A stretch of 64,000 bases of DNA from Rana temporaria (GCF_905171775.1 NC_053495.1:104637409-104701408); one strand, 5' to 3'. Positions 1-12,069 are shown, counted from the first letter of the stretch. The notes: a model not told the origin generated them from the letters alone. Program-made: numbers and translations.

Positions 1-2506
1 CGCGATGGAGACAAAGCCGCCATAGAAGCGACGGGAGATCCGACTTTGATTCCCGCCAATTCTACACGTGTGCGGTGTTTGTTTTGAATCCTGAGGGGGA
101 AGTCCCCGCCGGATTTTAAATAAAAATCCAGCATGGGTTCCCCCCTCAGGAGCATACCGGGCCCTTAGGTCTGGTATGGGTTGTAAGGAGACCCGCCCTA
201 CGCCGAAAAACGGCGTAGGGGGTCCCCCTACAATCCATACCAGACCCTTATCCAAAGCACGCTACCCGACCGGCCAGGAAAGGAGTGGGGACGAGCGAGC
301 GCCCCCCCCCCTCCTGAGCCAGGCTGCATGCCCTCAACATGGGGGGGTTGGGTGCTCTGGGGCAGGGGGGCGCACTGCGGGGCCCCCCCACCCCAGAGCA
401 CCCTGTCCCCATGTTGATGAGGACAGGGCCCCTTCCCGACAACCCTGGCCGTTGGTTGTTGGGGTATGCGGGCGGGAGGCTTATCGGAATCTGGGAGCCC
501 CCTTTAATAAGGGGGCCCCCAGATACCGGCCCCCCACCCTAAGTGAATGGATATGGGGTACATCGTACCCCTACCCATTCACCTGGAGGAAAAATGTTAA
601 AGTTAATAAACACGACACAAGGGTTTTTAAAATAATGTATTAATCTGCTCCAGAGGCACCCCCTGTCTTCTTTAGCTCTTTTCACCAGGGGGGCTTCTTC
701 TTTGACGTCTTCGGGTGGGGGCCGCTCTTCTTCGCCGCCGTCTGGTTCTCTTCCACCGCCGGGGGGGGTCGCTTTTATAAAAGCGCCCACCCCCCGGCGG
801 GTTTCCTCCGACGTCTTCGGCGGGGGGTGGTGTGCTTCTCAGGGGGGGCTTCTTCTTCCGCTATCCGGGGGGTCTTCTCCGCTATCCGGGGGGTCTTCTT
901 CTATGTTCTCCGCTCTCCGGGGGTCTTCTTCTATGTTCGCCGCTCTCCGCTGTTGACTCGGCGCACCCCGGTTCTTCCTCCCGCTGTCCGGTGCCTTCTC
1001 CTTCAGGGCTGAACGTCTTCTTCTTCTTCCGTGCTGTGACGTCTTCTTCTTCTTCTCTTCTCTTCTTCTGCCTTCTCCCGATGTTGACACGTCGCCTCTT
1101 CTCGCTGCAATGACAGGTGCGCGGTTTGCATCTGACTTATATAGGCCTCACAGTCCCATCATGCTCCGTACCTACCCATGTGATACCTACCCACGTGGGT
1201 AGGTACCGGAGCATGATAGGACTGTGAGGCCTATATAAGTCAGATGCAAGCCACGCACCTGTCATTGCAGCGAGAAGAGGTGACGTGTCAACATCGGGAG
1301 AAGAGAAGAAGAAGACATCACAGCACAGAAGAAGAAGACGTCACAGCACAGAAGAAGAAGAAGAAGAAGACGTCACAGCACAGAAGAAGAAGAAGACGTT
1401 CAGCCCTGAAGGAGAAGGCACCGGACAGCGGGAGGAAGAACCGGGGTGCGCCGAGTCAACAGTGGAGAGCGGCGAACATAGAAGAAGACCCCCGGAGAGT
1501 GGAGAAGACCCCCCGGATAGCGGAGAAGACCCCCCCGGATAGCGGAAGAAGAAGCCCCCCCCCTGAGAAGCACACCACCCCCCGCCGAAGACGTCGGAGG
1601 AAACCCGCCGGGGGGTGGGCGCTTTTATAAAAGCGACCCCCCCGGCGGTGGAAGAGAACCAGACGGCGGTGAAGAAGAGCGGCCCCCACCCGAAGACGTC
1701 AAAGAAGAAGCCCCCCCCTGGTGAAAAGAGCTAAAGAAGACAGGGGGTGCCTCCGGAGCAGATTAATAAATTATTTTAAAAACCCTTGTGTCGTGTTTAT
1801 TAACTTTAACATTTTTCCTCCAGGTGAATGGGTAGGGGTACGATGTACCCCATATCCATTCACTTAAGGTGGGGGGCCGGTATCTGGGGGCCCCCTTATT
1901 AAAGGGGGCTCCCAGATTCCGATAAGCCTCCCGCCCGCATACCCCGACAACCAACGGCCAGGGTTGTCGGGAAGGGGCCCTGTCCTCATCAACATGGGGA
2001 CAGGGTGCTCTGGGGTGGGGGGGCCCCGCAGTGCGCCCCCCTGCCCCAGAGCACCCAACCCCCCCATGTTGAGGGCATGCAGCCTGGTACGGCTCAGGGG
2101 GGGGGGCGCTCGCTCGTCCCCACTCCTTTCCTGGCCGGCTGGGTAGCGTGCTTTGGATAAGGGTCTGGTATGGATTGTAGGGGGACCTCCTACGCCGTTT
2201 TTCGGCGTAGGGGGGGTCTCCTTACAACCCATACCAGACCTAAGGGCCCGGTATGCTCCTGAGGGGGGAACCCATGCCGGATTTTTATTTAAAATCCGGC
2301 GGGGACTTCCCCCTCAGGATTCATAACAAACGCCGCACACGTGTAGAATTGGTGGGAATCCAAGTCGGATCTCCCGTCGATTCTATGACGCGCTTGCTGG
2401 AATGTGCTTGTACTATTCCAGCGCGAGTGCGAGATGTCGGCACCCTGTCGCCGAGAATCAGCGCGATGCCGTCGTGCTAAAAACACATTCTCGGCGGCAG
2501 GCACTG
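1..2506. mobile_element. Foldback (long palindrome) DNA transposon, copy 1, left end outside window
   Basis: Two arms of about 1.15 kb (roughly 21-1150 and 1215-2387) are reverse complements of each other around a centre near 1204. The right arm is followed by a non-palindromic end of about 120 bp that finishes with CACTG at 2502-2506, next to TA at 2507-2508. The left non-palindromic end is cut by the window edge. Copy 2 at 55277-57729 defines the element: it has 9-bp terminal inverted repeats CAGTAGGTG and a TA target duplication. Copy 1 lies in the opposite orientation to copy 2. Its arms are GC-rich with long G or C runs and GAA/TTC-rich tracts. No transposase is visible, so it is presumably non-autonomous. 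A TA duplication with a CAGT-type terminus would suit Tc1/mariner-like mobilisation, but that is inference. Confidence 0.85.
1137..1240. promoter_or_regulatory. Central divergent TATA boxes of foldback copy 1
   Basis: Two TATATAA-type motifs face outward from the palindrome centre, at 1137-1144 (minus) and 1231-1238 (plus). Each sits in the same conserved context, GTGAGGCCTATATAA. AATAAA-type signals lie about 530 bp downstream on each arm (for example TTAATAAATT near 1765 on the plus strand). This would make each arm a small outward transcription unit. The intervening ORFs (for example 1244-1630 plus) encode Arg/Lys-rich repetitive peptides whose frames are not preserved between copies, so coding is doubtful. 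Confidence 0.4.
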
Positions 2507-3556
2507 TATGTGTAACAATATAGGTCATATGAGAATGTCTGTTTATCTATTGCCTATAAATGCACTTCCCAAAAATACAGATTATTTATCACAAATAGTT
2601 GTTTTTTAGTCCATAGCATGGAAAAGTTGGCTTTGTTTAATGTGTTTCTTGGAAAGATTTATTAGAAGTTTAGAGGTGTTATATAAAATAGTATAGTTGA
2701 ACAATTAATATAAAACTTACATCCCTCATTACACAGAAAGTCAAGAAATCAAACAGATATACACTATTGTTGCTAACATATACTTACTGGAATATGCATT
2801 CATATGCATATCGCATATACCATGATCTATGATCTACCCAGTGTGGGGCTGCGGGAACAATCAGTAAATCTTAAATGTATAGGGATTAAGCAAAGTACAT
2901 AACCATATTAGCATCAAGGTGCTCCCACAAATCAGTCCTAACATACATCAATATCATTGTGATATCATTCAGGGTACTAGAGATTGCATATGAAATCCAT
3001 TTCTACAGGGATTTTGCCTCTTATAGGCTCTATAACAAAGTTACATATACTGTAGTTACACAATTAATCTTGTTAAAAATAGCCCACCCAGTTCAACCAA
3101 CAGAAAAAAAAAACATAAAACACACAAATTGAAAACCTTCATATACACTATCCTATAACCAAAGTTGATCCAGAGGAAGGCAAAAAAAAACAATAAAGCA
3201 TGATCCAATTTGCTCCAGCGGGGGGTTAAATTCCTATCTTATCCTCCAAGAAGAAATTGGATATTCCTTGGATTAACTTTACCTATAAATATTAGTGTCC
3301 AGTAATATTATGTGTATTTAGGAAAAAATCCAGGACTTTTTTTAAAACACATATACAGAACTAGCCAGAACCAGCTCTTAAGGAAATCTTTTCCACATCT
3401 TCACCGCACTGTGAAGAAGCCTTTCCATATTTGGAGATTACATTTCTTTTCCTCTAGATATAAAAAGTGCCCCCTTGTCCTCTGTGATGACCTTAAAGTG
3501 AACAACTACACATATGTTCCCAATATGGACCACTTATGATGTTGATCATATCCTCC
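2507..3556. other. Unassigned AT-rich interval
   Basis: No gene, terminal repeat or recognisable element is visible here. The sequence is AT-rich, with only short shadow ORFs. Confidence 0.5.
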
Positions 3557-4018
3557 TTAAAGTGACAGGTTTGGATATTCTTTTAAATTACAAACATGCC
3601 CTACTCTGTGCAGTGGCTTTGCACAGAGCAGCCTGAATCCTTCTCTTGTTGGGTCCCCCATCGGCACTCCAGGCTCCTCCCACTTGACCAGTGCCCTCAA
3701 TGCAAGCTCACTACCGAGCTTAGCTCTATGCGTCCATAAGACACATAGAGTCGTGGCTTGGCCCTGCCTCTCACTATCTCCTAATTGACTCACTGGCTGT
3801 GATTTACAGCAGTGGGAGTCAATGATGCCTGCAGATGTCTCGGAAGGAGAAGAGGGAGTCCCAGGATAGCCGACTGTTTCAAGCACGTCGCTGGATCAAG
3901 AGGGAGCTCAGGTGAGTATTAGGGGGTTGTGTGTGGGGGGAAGCACACAGAAGGTTTTTTATCTTCATGCATAGAATGCATGAAGGTAAAAAGACTTCAG
4001 CCTTTGCAACACCTTTAA
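3557..4018. mobile_element. TTAA-flanked MITE
   Basis: The element starts TTAAAGTGACAGG and ends CAACACCTTTAA, so it is bounded by the TTAA duplications 3557-3560 and 4015-4018. A short palindrome around CATGCATAGAATGCATG lies near its right end. The same internal motif recurs at 35910-35940. It has no coding capacity. A TTAA duplication points to piggyBac- or Kolobok-type mobilisation; the superfamily cannot be decided from the sequence alone. Confidence 0.7.
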
Positions 4019-4285
4019 TCTGCTCTTCTCAAGAGAGAATACATTCAGTTCCTCATAGCTGAGCTCCTCCATGCATCTTATGAGTTTGGTTGTCTTTCTT
4101 TGTGCTCTCTCCACTTTCCCAATGTCGTTTCTGTGAACTGGTGTGCAATACTGACCATGGATTTCCATAGTCTGGTAACATTCAACCTAGCCACCAAGAG
4201 AACATGCATGATAATTTTACGAAAGTGAGAGGGGATAGATTCAATGGTCTGGTTGAGAATAGCTAGTGCAGGCGCTTGAGTAATA

Positions 4286-4740
4286 GGCCTCGTACACACG
4301 ACCGATCAACTCGTCATAAAAGAAACATTGTTTTGCTCGACTAGTTCCTTGTCAGGCTTGTCAAGAATCTTGTCAAGCTTTCTTTGCGTACACACTGTCA
4401 AGACAAAATCTAGTCGTTCTCAAAAGTGGTGACGTACAACCCATACAACGGCACTGTAAAGGGGAAGTTTGATTCCACTGGTGCCACCCTTGGGGCTGCT
4501 TTTACTAATCTCATGTTACTGCGTGTTAAGTAAAAGTTTGATGAGAGATGATTCACGCTTTTCAGTCTGTTACAGCGCGACGAATGTGCTATCTCCATTA
4601 CGAACGATACTTTTACCGAAGGTGCGCTCCCGTCTCATACTTTATTCTGAGCATGCGCGGGTTTCTAAGCATACACACAAACGTGTTTCTCATCGTAAAT
4701 CAGCCCGACAAGAAACACGACCGGTCGTGTGTACAAGGCC
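4286..4740. mobile_element. Harbinger-type MITE (455 bp)
   Basis: The terminal inverted repeats are GGCCTCGTACACACGACCG on the left and, as reverse complement, GGCCTTGTACACACGACCG on the right. They are flanked by ATA at 4283-4285 and 4741-4743, a 3-bp duplication. The termini resemble those of the 17-kb Harbinger at 45690-62874 (GGCC, then a CTCACGACC-type motif), suggesting cross-mobilisation by related transposases. There is no coding content. Confidence 0.75.
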
Positions 4741-4743
4741 ATA

Positions 4744-5428
4744 GAGAGATCAATTTCCACGGTTTGCCAACCACGTTGTTCTGTTCAAATTCTGTTGGGA
4801 TGGGGCTTTGATGGCATATGTAGCTGTCGTGGCTGGACCCTGGGTGTTTGGCACAGCATCGGCTATCACCTGGACGTTGATGGAATGCCAGTGCTTCCGA
4901 TTGCGGTATATGTGCTCTGTGTCACGGGGGGCGTAGTGCCACATGTGTGCAATCAATGGCCCCCACGGTGCGTGGGAATCTTGCAATTCTGTAGAAATCA
5001 CGCATTGCCCTCACCCGCAGGTGCTCCTGGGTGGGTCTGATGATTTGGTTGGCCATGCGTCTGAGGATTGCGGGGACAATCTGGTGCACACATCTGCTAA
5101 TGGAGGATTGTGCCATCCCAGCCACAACTCCACTTGTACGCTGAAACGAGCCACTGGCAAGGAAATGGAGTGTTGCCAGTACCTTGACCAGTGGCTCCAC
5201 TGCATGTGAGCGGTGTGTCTGGCTGGTAATGTCATCTTTCAGGGTTGTGGTTAATTCCAGGATGGCAGTAGGGCTGAATCTGAAGATGCGATACACCTCA
5301 GAATCACACATTCCAAAGACGTTTATGCGCGGTCAGTATATCCTCTCCCGTGCCCTCCTCCGTGCCCTCCTCCTTCTACGCGCATCTAAAGCCAGTAGTA
5401 TAGCTATGACCATGGATGCCCCTGGCAT
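4744..5428 (-). pseudogene. HARBI1-like Harbinger transposase, broken
   Basis: The reading starts at an ATG at 5426-5428 with an Arg-rich N-terminal stretch. A TGA at 5333-5335 interrupts it, and it then continues open to about 4922. It carries the HARBI1 helical N-terminal domain and the first catalytic Asp in the GAIDCTHVA motif. Near 4922 the frame shifts to give APRDTEHIYRNRK and INVQVIADA. Near 4850 it returns to the first frame to give the family motif PGSSHDSYI. The C-terminal half, with the remaining catalytic Asp and Glu, is missing. The protein family is a DDE nuclease that cuts Harbinger ends; this copy cannot function. Confidence 0.85.
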
Positions 5429-5820
5429 GTTGGCATACAGATTGTTGTCCTGCAAATGTTGATGCTCAGCTCGTCCCTAACGGTGCTGCTGAAGCTGACC
5501 TGCACACGTCTGGTGCAAAGTTAAAGCTGCTTTTATGAGGGGTAACTTTAGACCGGACGTATGACCTATGCGCGGCGCACGTACATTCGTGGATCGCCGT
5601 ATCTCCCTCATTTGCATATTTGCATAGCAAATCAATGGTGCGTCCAGCGTATATTTGCGCCCACGATGCGCCCGCGCAGAAAAATGACGTCGGTCGGAAA
5701 AAACTATTTTTCAGGCGTATTTCATTTTGTGCATACGGCGCATAGATACGACGGCGCATATTTACTCTTACGCCGCGCATCTCGAGATACACTGGCGTAA
5801 GTGCTTTGTGGATCTACCCC
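4744..5820 (-). mobile_element. Harbinger relic with HARBI1 pseudogene, one terminus preserved
   Basis: The HARBI1-like pseudogene (4744-5428, minus) is preceded on its 5' side by about 390 bp rich in GATACG/CGTATC-type motifs that end GGATCTACCCC at 5820. This terminus resembles the ends of the MITE at 32134-32810 (GGGGCAGATCC). The opposite terminus was not found: the adjacent MITE ends at 4740, and the element is truncated there. Confidence 0.6.
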
Positions 5821-6008
5821 AGTATCTCTAGGGCCCCTTGTAGCGAGGGGCCAGCATCAGTTAAAAACAATAGAAGATCGTCTGCATACAAAGCTACCCT
5901 CTCCTCCAGAGGGGATTATCGGATGCTGGGAGGAGCTGAGACAGCCACCCAGGGACCCCAGAAGATGAGGTTTCGGCCACTCTGTGCAAAACGAACTGCA
6001 CAGCGAAC

Positions 6009-6375
6009 TTAAAGTGTTTTTTTTTATTATTGTGCTCATTAGACCTAAAAAATGCCTGTTGCTATGCAGTCCCACGAAATCTGCCTTTGGAATCACCTAG
6101 GATCCTGACATCATCTCCCTCTAATGCTCCTGGGAAATGTGTGTCATCATTTCCCAGGATGCATTTCCCAGGAAGTAAGTGCTTGTGGGCTTCACAATGC
6201 CCACAAGCAAAATGACAACGGTGTGGACATAGTTTTATAAACTATCTTTTTTGAATAACTATGCGGAGCGGCGGCGGATTGTAAAATTGTAAGTGACCGG
6301 ATTTATATTAAAAAAACGCATGATGAAAGGACATACATTTAAAAAATGCTGATTGTGGTTGGAACCCCACTTTAA
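6009..6375. mobile_element. TTAA-flanked MITE (367 bp)
   Basis: Starts TTAAAGTG (6009-) and ends CCCCACTTTAA (to 6375), giving TTAA duplications and an inverted AAAGTG terminal motif. Inside are local inverted repeats around the TTCCCAGGA and GCCCACAAGC motifs. It has no coding capacity. Confidence 0.7.
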
Positions 6376-6400
6376 GGATGACATGTTTGAACCTTTAGTA

Positions 6401-7604
6401 TCACTTTAAGTGATTTAATGACATCCATGACTTCAAAATCAGTAATTGGTTTTCGAGATTGGTGATATGTTTCTCTGACAGTTTTGGAAGGGGTATACTA
6501 TTGATTAAGTTAGCTAGTTGCGATTGTATATTTGAAGCCTTCTCCTTATAAAAGTCTGTATAGAACTCGTGGAAGCATTCCATAATGCGCTGATGGTTTT
6601 GTGATAGGTTCCCAGATGGGGTGCGGATTTTAGGGAAGGCTAGGGAGCGTGGTTTAGGTGAGAGTTTAGCTGATAATTTAGCGCCTATCCTATCTTATTG
6701 GGAGTAAAACCGAGCCCCCGACCATGTGAGGTGCTTTTCTGCTTCTGTGGTTAAGGCCAAATTTAAGGATAAACAGGTTGCTTCTAGGTGGTCCAGGGCC
6801 TTGTTAGTGGGGTTTCATTTATGAGTCTTGCTCAATAAATTGAACTCCTTAGTAAGTTTATCTATTGTAGAGTGACGTTCTTGTTTTAGGCGGGGGAGTA
6901 ATTTGAATGATCTTTCTTCTTGTCACCACTTTATGTGCTGCCCATAGGGTTTCTGGGGAGACAGAATCAGTGTCGTTTAGTTGGAAATACTAATTTAAAT
7001 CCTTTTCAAGCAGTGAACATTGCACTGGATCACTTAATGTAGAAGGGTCTCATTGAAGCACCAGGTAAATTGTTTATTGGCGACTTTGTTTGGGAGGTCG
7101 TTTTGTGTGAGGAAGTCACTTCCCAGATCTATCTAGCGATTGGTCGAATGCTACGTTTGAATCTCCCACCAGAATTATTACTCATTCTAGGTGAGGTCTA
7201 AGGGATGAAATCATGGAGGAGAAAAAACAGGTCTGCCCACTGTTAAGGGTATAGTAAGAGACAAACAAATAAATTGTCCCATCTATTGAACCCTTCACCA
7301 GGATATATCTGCCTAGGGGGTCCCTAAGGACATCTGACTGAGAGACGTTTTGATTTTTTGAGAAACATATAGCTACACCTTTCGTTTTATTAACAGTGTT
7401 AGATAAGTAGAATTGGGGATAATGCTGGTATAAGAAGGAAGGGTTAAATGAGGTGGGGGATGTGGGTCTCTTGAGCAGAAGAATATCTATCTTTTGAGAG
7501 AGATAGAGCTTGAACAGTTTCCCCCTTTTGACGGGGGAATTCATGCCCTGTGTATTGTATGAGGCTATACACAGTGGAATGGAAGCAGGGTTGTCAGAGA
7601 GCAT
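6401..7604 (-). pseudogene. L1 ORF2 fragment: endonuclease and pre-RT region
   Basis: The open piece 7182-7604 contains the start of an APE-type endonuclease, with IASYNTQGMNSPVKR near its N terminus and NKTKGVAICFSKN further on. In the usual QETH motif the catalytic Glu is lost: the equivalent place reads LLLKRPTS. A second open piece, 6401-6583, matches the pre-RT region (FHEFYTDFY, then LPKLSEKH). Frameshifts separate the pieces. No activity is expected. Confidence 0.75.
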
Positions 7605-8599
7605 GGATCAGGGGGTGGTATATGCGCATTATCAAATGGGTTCTTACCCCGAGATGTGTGGGTGCAAGCCATCGCTCCAGGTCCTGATTCTGAAGTTCCC
7701 CTGGATTAGAGACTGGTGGGTGAGGATGCCTTTTAGGTGACCCAAAGGAAGAGAAAAAAGGGTGGGGAAGAGAAGAGAGAAGGATGTCCACTGAAAAAAG
7801 AAGACAAGACATGTGAGAAACAAAACACAAAAAAAAATAACCCCAAACCCCAATAAGGCAAGAAGGGGCCTACCCATTCTTGCCCCGTATCTTTCCCCAA
7901 GAGGCATCCCCAAAGGAGGCGGATGAGACATCGGCCATGAATGGAGTGAAAGTGCCATTCAGGGACAGTTGGAGACATAGGACATCCATTCCGGCCTCCC
8001 TGCTTAATTATAGCTGACAGTAAGAGGAGAGGCACAATCCCGCCTACTAAATAATGAAGGTTTCACCCAATACCACAAGCCAGCCAGAAGGGACCCTAAG
8101 TAGGATTCCCCCCGGCCTGGGCCAGTGGAAGAGGGAGAAACCACCACCAATAACAAATGCAGCTCACCACGCTTCATCAGAATGTTGTATTTGCCATTGT
8201 ACAGCGATATACATTCAGAAGGAATGAACAGAGGGATGGATTTAAAACATTAAATGGATAACACTTGGCAGTCATAACTTTATCAAACAAGAACAAACAG
8301 TGAATGACAAGGAGGAATATATTACTTATGTGGAGAAAAATATGTTAGCAGGGTCCAAACTTGAAAAAATCTTGAATGTCAGTCTCGGATTAGGAGGGTC
8401 GAGAGTCTTTCGATTTCTTTGGTGTCTTTGCCAGACAGGAGTGATGGGGCTGGGCAGCGGGGGTCTTTTGAAAGAGTTGGGCCCTCTGGTAGCTGAAGTT
8501 ACAGCAGGTTCTTGAGAGATGAAACCCAATTGCAGGAGCAGCTATTCACCATCAGCAAATGAAGAGAAACCGTAGGATTTATTTTGGATGGAGAAGTTC

Positions 8600-9411
8600 A
8601 AGCGGAAGGACCATCGGTAGGTGATTTCTGGGTCAACACTCGGAGGAGAGGTTTCAGGGCTCTTCTATTCTGTATAGTATAAGAGAAAGAGCTGCAAAGA
8701 TTTTTATAGGATGACCTTGTATTGTGAGGTGATCTGCTTCTTGAGCACGACACATGATGACTTCCTTGATCTTGTAGAAGTGTGGTTTGACCTCGATATC
8801 TCTAGGGAGGCCATCTTAGCATGGAGGTTGAAGGGCCCTATGAGCCCGATCCATCTCCAGATGGTGTTCTGGGAATATTAGGGATAAGGTCCTTAATAAA
8901 AGTGCTAACAACTGTGTAAACTTTCTTGAATGACTCAGGGAGCCCCCTGATTTTGAAGTTATATCTTTGCAATCTATTTTCTATATTGTCTAGTTTGGAA
9001 AGTGCCATAGTTCAGTTGGTCGTGTAGTTCTTGTATTCTGTCTGTATTCCCGTTTGTTCTGGGTATTGTTTGATCAGTTTTCATTTCCATGGTTTCTATT
9101 CTGGCCCCTAAGTGGTGTAGGTCAGCCTGGATGGCAGAGGTAATTTGGGCCGCATTTTGTGCCAGCATTTTAGAGCATGTGTCCATCATGGAGACTAGGT
9201 CAACTGGCGTAGTAGGGAGAGCTCGATTGGGATCTCTGGGCTGCTCAGGCCTGCCTGTCAGATCATCCATGGGGGTGAGAAGGAGCTCATCCAGGAAATT
9301 GGGTGGAGGACAGAGACAACATATCAGGGATCTGTGTACTGCAGTGTATTGCAGTGATCTCCTGAGTGTGGCTGAGCCATCCTGATTCACTATGGACTCC
9401 TCCATCTCCAT
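8600..9411 (-). pseudogene. L1 ORF1 RNA-binding protein, broken
   Basis: The piece 8974-9411 encodes the N-terminal region with a heptad-like stretch (about residues 60-140). After a frameshift the minus strand continues with LDNIENRLQRYNFKIRGLPE, the signature at the start of the L1 ORF1 RRM (Transposase_22 family). ORF1 proteins are trimeric RNA chaperones that coat LINE RNA. Stops and frameshifts follow within the RRM. Confidence 0.75.
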
Positions 9412-9758
9412 CCCCTCGCCTCATGGGAAACTAACGGCCGCCTTCTTGGAAGAGGGCAATGTTGTAGGCCCGGGATCCATTTGCTGGCATAAGTCCCATC
9501 TTGCCGAGCCTCCTGCCACCCGGGGTGTCACTCTGCTCCTCCGTGGTTGATGGGCTGTGAGTCCGCCCAGGACCTAGCCATTTAGTAGCTGCAGCAGGGA
9601 GAACTGGCCGAAGTGGTGCAGAGCTCACGGATCAAGCATCCATCCATGGAGCAGCTGTGCATGAGCCCTTACCTTTGGATAATTAGTTATTTATGTATAT
9701 ATATTTGTGATAACGAATGGTAATTCTGAAAGTCGTTTGTTTATTAAATCCATAACAA

Positions 9759-9776
9759 CACACACACACACACACA
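9759..9776. repeat. (CA)n microsatellite
   Basis: Nine uninterrupted CA dinucleotides. Confidence 0.95.
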
Positions 9777-9948
9777 ATGACAATGTCTCTTCTGCTGCTT
9801 CTCAAAACTCATCTCCTCTGCTCAAATGCAATACGACACCCTTCTCAGGAGTGCACTTTGCCAGTGATTGTGCTGTGTCACTGCTGCTGGTACCAGGAGG
9901 AATCTGATGTTCAGAGCTTGAACCCATTAGTACACATACACACACTGG

Positions 9949-10607
9949 CCCAGATTCAGAAAGATTAGTGTATCTTTCTGCGGGCGTAGCACATCTCATA
10001 TGCGCTACGCCGCCGTAACTCAGTCAGGCAAGTAGTGTATTCTGAAAGATCTTACGCCCAAAATTACGGCGGCGTAGCCCGCCTAATTTAAATGTGGATG
10101 ATGTGGGCGTGTTTTATTTAAATTACTTGTGACCCCACGTAATTGACGTTTCTTACGAATGGCGCATGCGGCGTCTGTGAACGTTTCCAAGTGCGCATGC
10201 TCCAAATTATGCCGCAAACTGTCAATGCTTTCGACGTGAACGTAACTTACGTACAGCCCTATTCGCGAACGACTTATGAAAAACAACGTAAAATACGACG
10301 CTGTTCGTACGTTTCCGACGTCCATACCTAACATGACTTACCCCTGCTTTATGAGGGGTAACTTTATGCTGGAAAAAGCCTTACGTAAATGACGTACGTT
10401 TGTGGATCAGCGTATCTACCTAATTTGCATATTCCTCGCATAAATCTATGGAAGCACCACCTAGCGGCCAGTGTAAATATGCAACTAAGATACGACGGCC
10501 TAAGAGGCTTACGCCAGTCAGATCTTACCAAAATTCTGGCGTATCTTGTTTTCTGAATACAAAAAAAAGATACGCCGGCGCATCCTAGAAGTTACGCGAC
10601 GTATCAA
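9949..10607. mobile_element. Harbinger-like MITE, one end damaged
   Basis: It starts GGCCCAGATTCAGAAAGA and contains repeated ACGCCG/CGGCGT motifs, an internal GATACGCCGGCG and a final GCGTATCAAGAGCGC. The layout matches 32134-32810, which has TAATTTGCAT-like internal motifs and GATACGCCGGCG near its right end. The expected right terminus (complement of the left) is missing. It is non-coding. Confidence 0.6.
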
Positions 10608-12069
10608 GAGCGCTTTTTCTCCTTCTTACCTACACATTCCCACAACATTGTGTGAGGCTGGTCTATCCCTGGAATAAGTGATAAGAGACCACAGAAGTTT
10701 TCACATTGGATTCAAAACAGAGGAGTGGACCAGGAGTAACTGCTTTGAATTAACCGCTGACATCTGTGTCTCTGAGTCTGTCTGATCCCTGGAGGGATCC
10801 AACGGATCTGGTAAGCGGCCACTTATTTCCTTTGTTCGCGGGAATTTTGTTTGAAGTTATCTGCATCCATTCAGTCAGCAGACAGAAGATTAAGACCCTG
10901 TTTGAGCCATTGCACTGATGTGACTTCATGAGGAGTGAGGACACTTTCCTAGTTTTTATTACACGCCCTTTGTTGCACAGCAATAAGGACATTTTGAATG
11001 CATTTCATTATTTATTTTTTCACTGTGTATATGATTTTTCACATGCAATTTGTATTGCCTAATTTGGTTGAGCCCTTTTTTCACTTTTACACATATTCTC
11101 TAAGCCTGATATTAGTTTTTTTTTATTAGGTGCGGCACTTTCATTTATTGTTATTTATTTAATCACACGTTTGCCACTGTGCACTTTGTTTTTATGGGGA
11201 TAGCGCGGATTGTCCATGCCATACAAATTCTTGCTTTAAGCCATGTGCGTTCCTCAATACTGTCATCATCAGGGGCAGCCGGTCTATAAGGGTCTCAGGG
11301 GTGACACCCCTTAAACCATGCACCCGGACCCTAATCTCAATGCAGGGAGCCAGATGCATTATTTTTTTAGGCACGTGGCTAGAGCCAGAGGCTCTAATTG
11401 GCTTTAAAAAAGGGTGGGCTTGGGGCACAGAGCACTGTGCCCTGAGCCCACCCTGTGACAATAGAGAATTTATATTTGCTACTGTCTTCCTGATTCTCCT
11501 CCTGTTTGGCCAGGAGGGGAAGCAATGGCCCCAGAGCAAGGTCTCCAGGGACATCTCACCTGCAGCCACATCCAGCACTCCCCAGCTTGGACAGTATAGG
11601 GAGGAAGAGAGAAGATCAGAGTGTCATCCCAGCCAGAACTCGTCATCTACCTCCTAAGGAAAAGAGGCCTCAGATCGGCACCTTCCTGTTCGTCCCTCTC
11701 TTGTAGGGGTGCCATTGGTTTGCCACCACTGAAAAATATTAAGCACCAGTTGCCACTGGTCATCATTTGCAACCACTAGATCATTTACCGTGGTGGTAAT
11801 GTCTCCCATAGAAATGTCAATATGGTGGACTTGTTCCCCTAGTGAGTGCACTTCAGCTGACAATTTTTGTGTAAGGGAGACAAAATAAGCATGTAGAGAT
11901 AGTATAGGATAGTTACAGTAAGTAAAGAAGGCTCTCCAGGGCTCATCTCATGTCCTGTTAGACTGTCATCCAGCCTTAAGCAGGCTTTGGTGTACCAGGC
12001 ATGAAGGAGAAGGAAGGAGCAGCGAGGTCCCCCAGGCTCCCTGCAGCCACAGTATCATCATCTGGCAGG
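10608..12069. other. Unassigned interval
   Basis: No gene or bounded element was recognised. The interval includes a moderately GC-rich stretch (about 11200-11720) with short ORFs on both strands. These show no domain and are probably chance. Confidence 0.4.

Larger units (their letters stand above)
6390..9660 (-). mobile_element. Decayed, 3'-truncated L1-clade LINE
   Basis: On the minus strand an ORF1 relic (about 9411-8600) is followed by an ORF2 relic (7604-6401). The element ends just after the segment that leads into the reverse transcriptase domain. No RT core, 3' UTR or poly(A) is present, so about two thirds of ORF2 is missing from the 3' side. That is unusual for a LINE, since reverse transcription starts at the 3' end. 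A later deletion or rearrangement near 6390 is the likely cause. The boundaries are approximate. Confidence 0.75.

Noticed and set aside
176..1630. Several 60-155 aa ORFs in foldback copy 1 and their counterparts in copy 2
   Set aside because: The frames are not kept between the two copies, peptides are Arg/Lys/Glu/Pro-rich translations of GA-rich and C-rich tracts, and mirrored versions arise from palindromy.
3557..3886. 109-aa minus-strand ORF in a TTAA MITE
   Set aside because: Lies wholly within a non-coding MITE, with no conserved domain and no counterpart in the related copy at 35450-35969.
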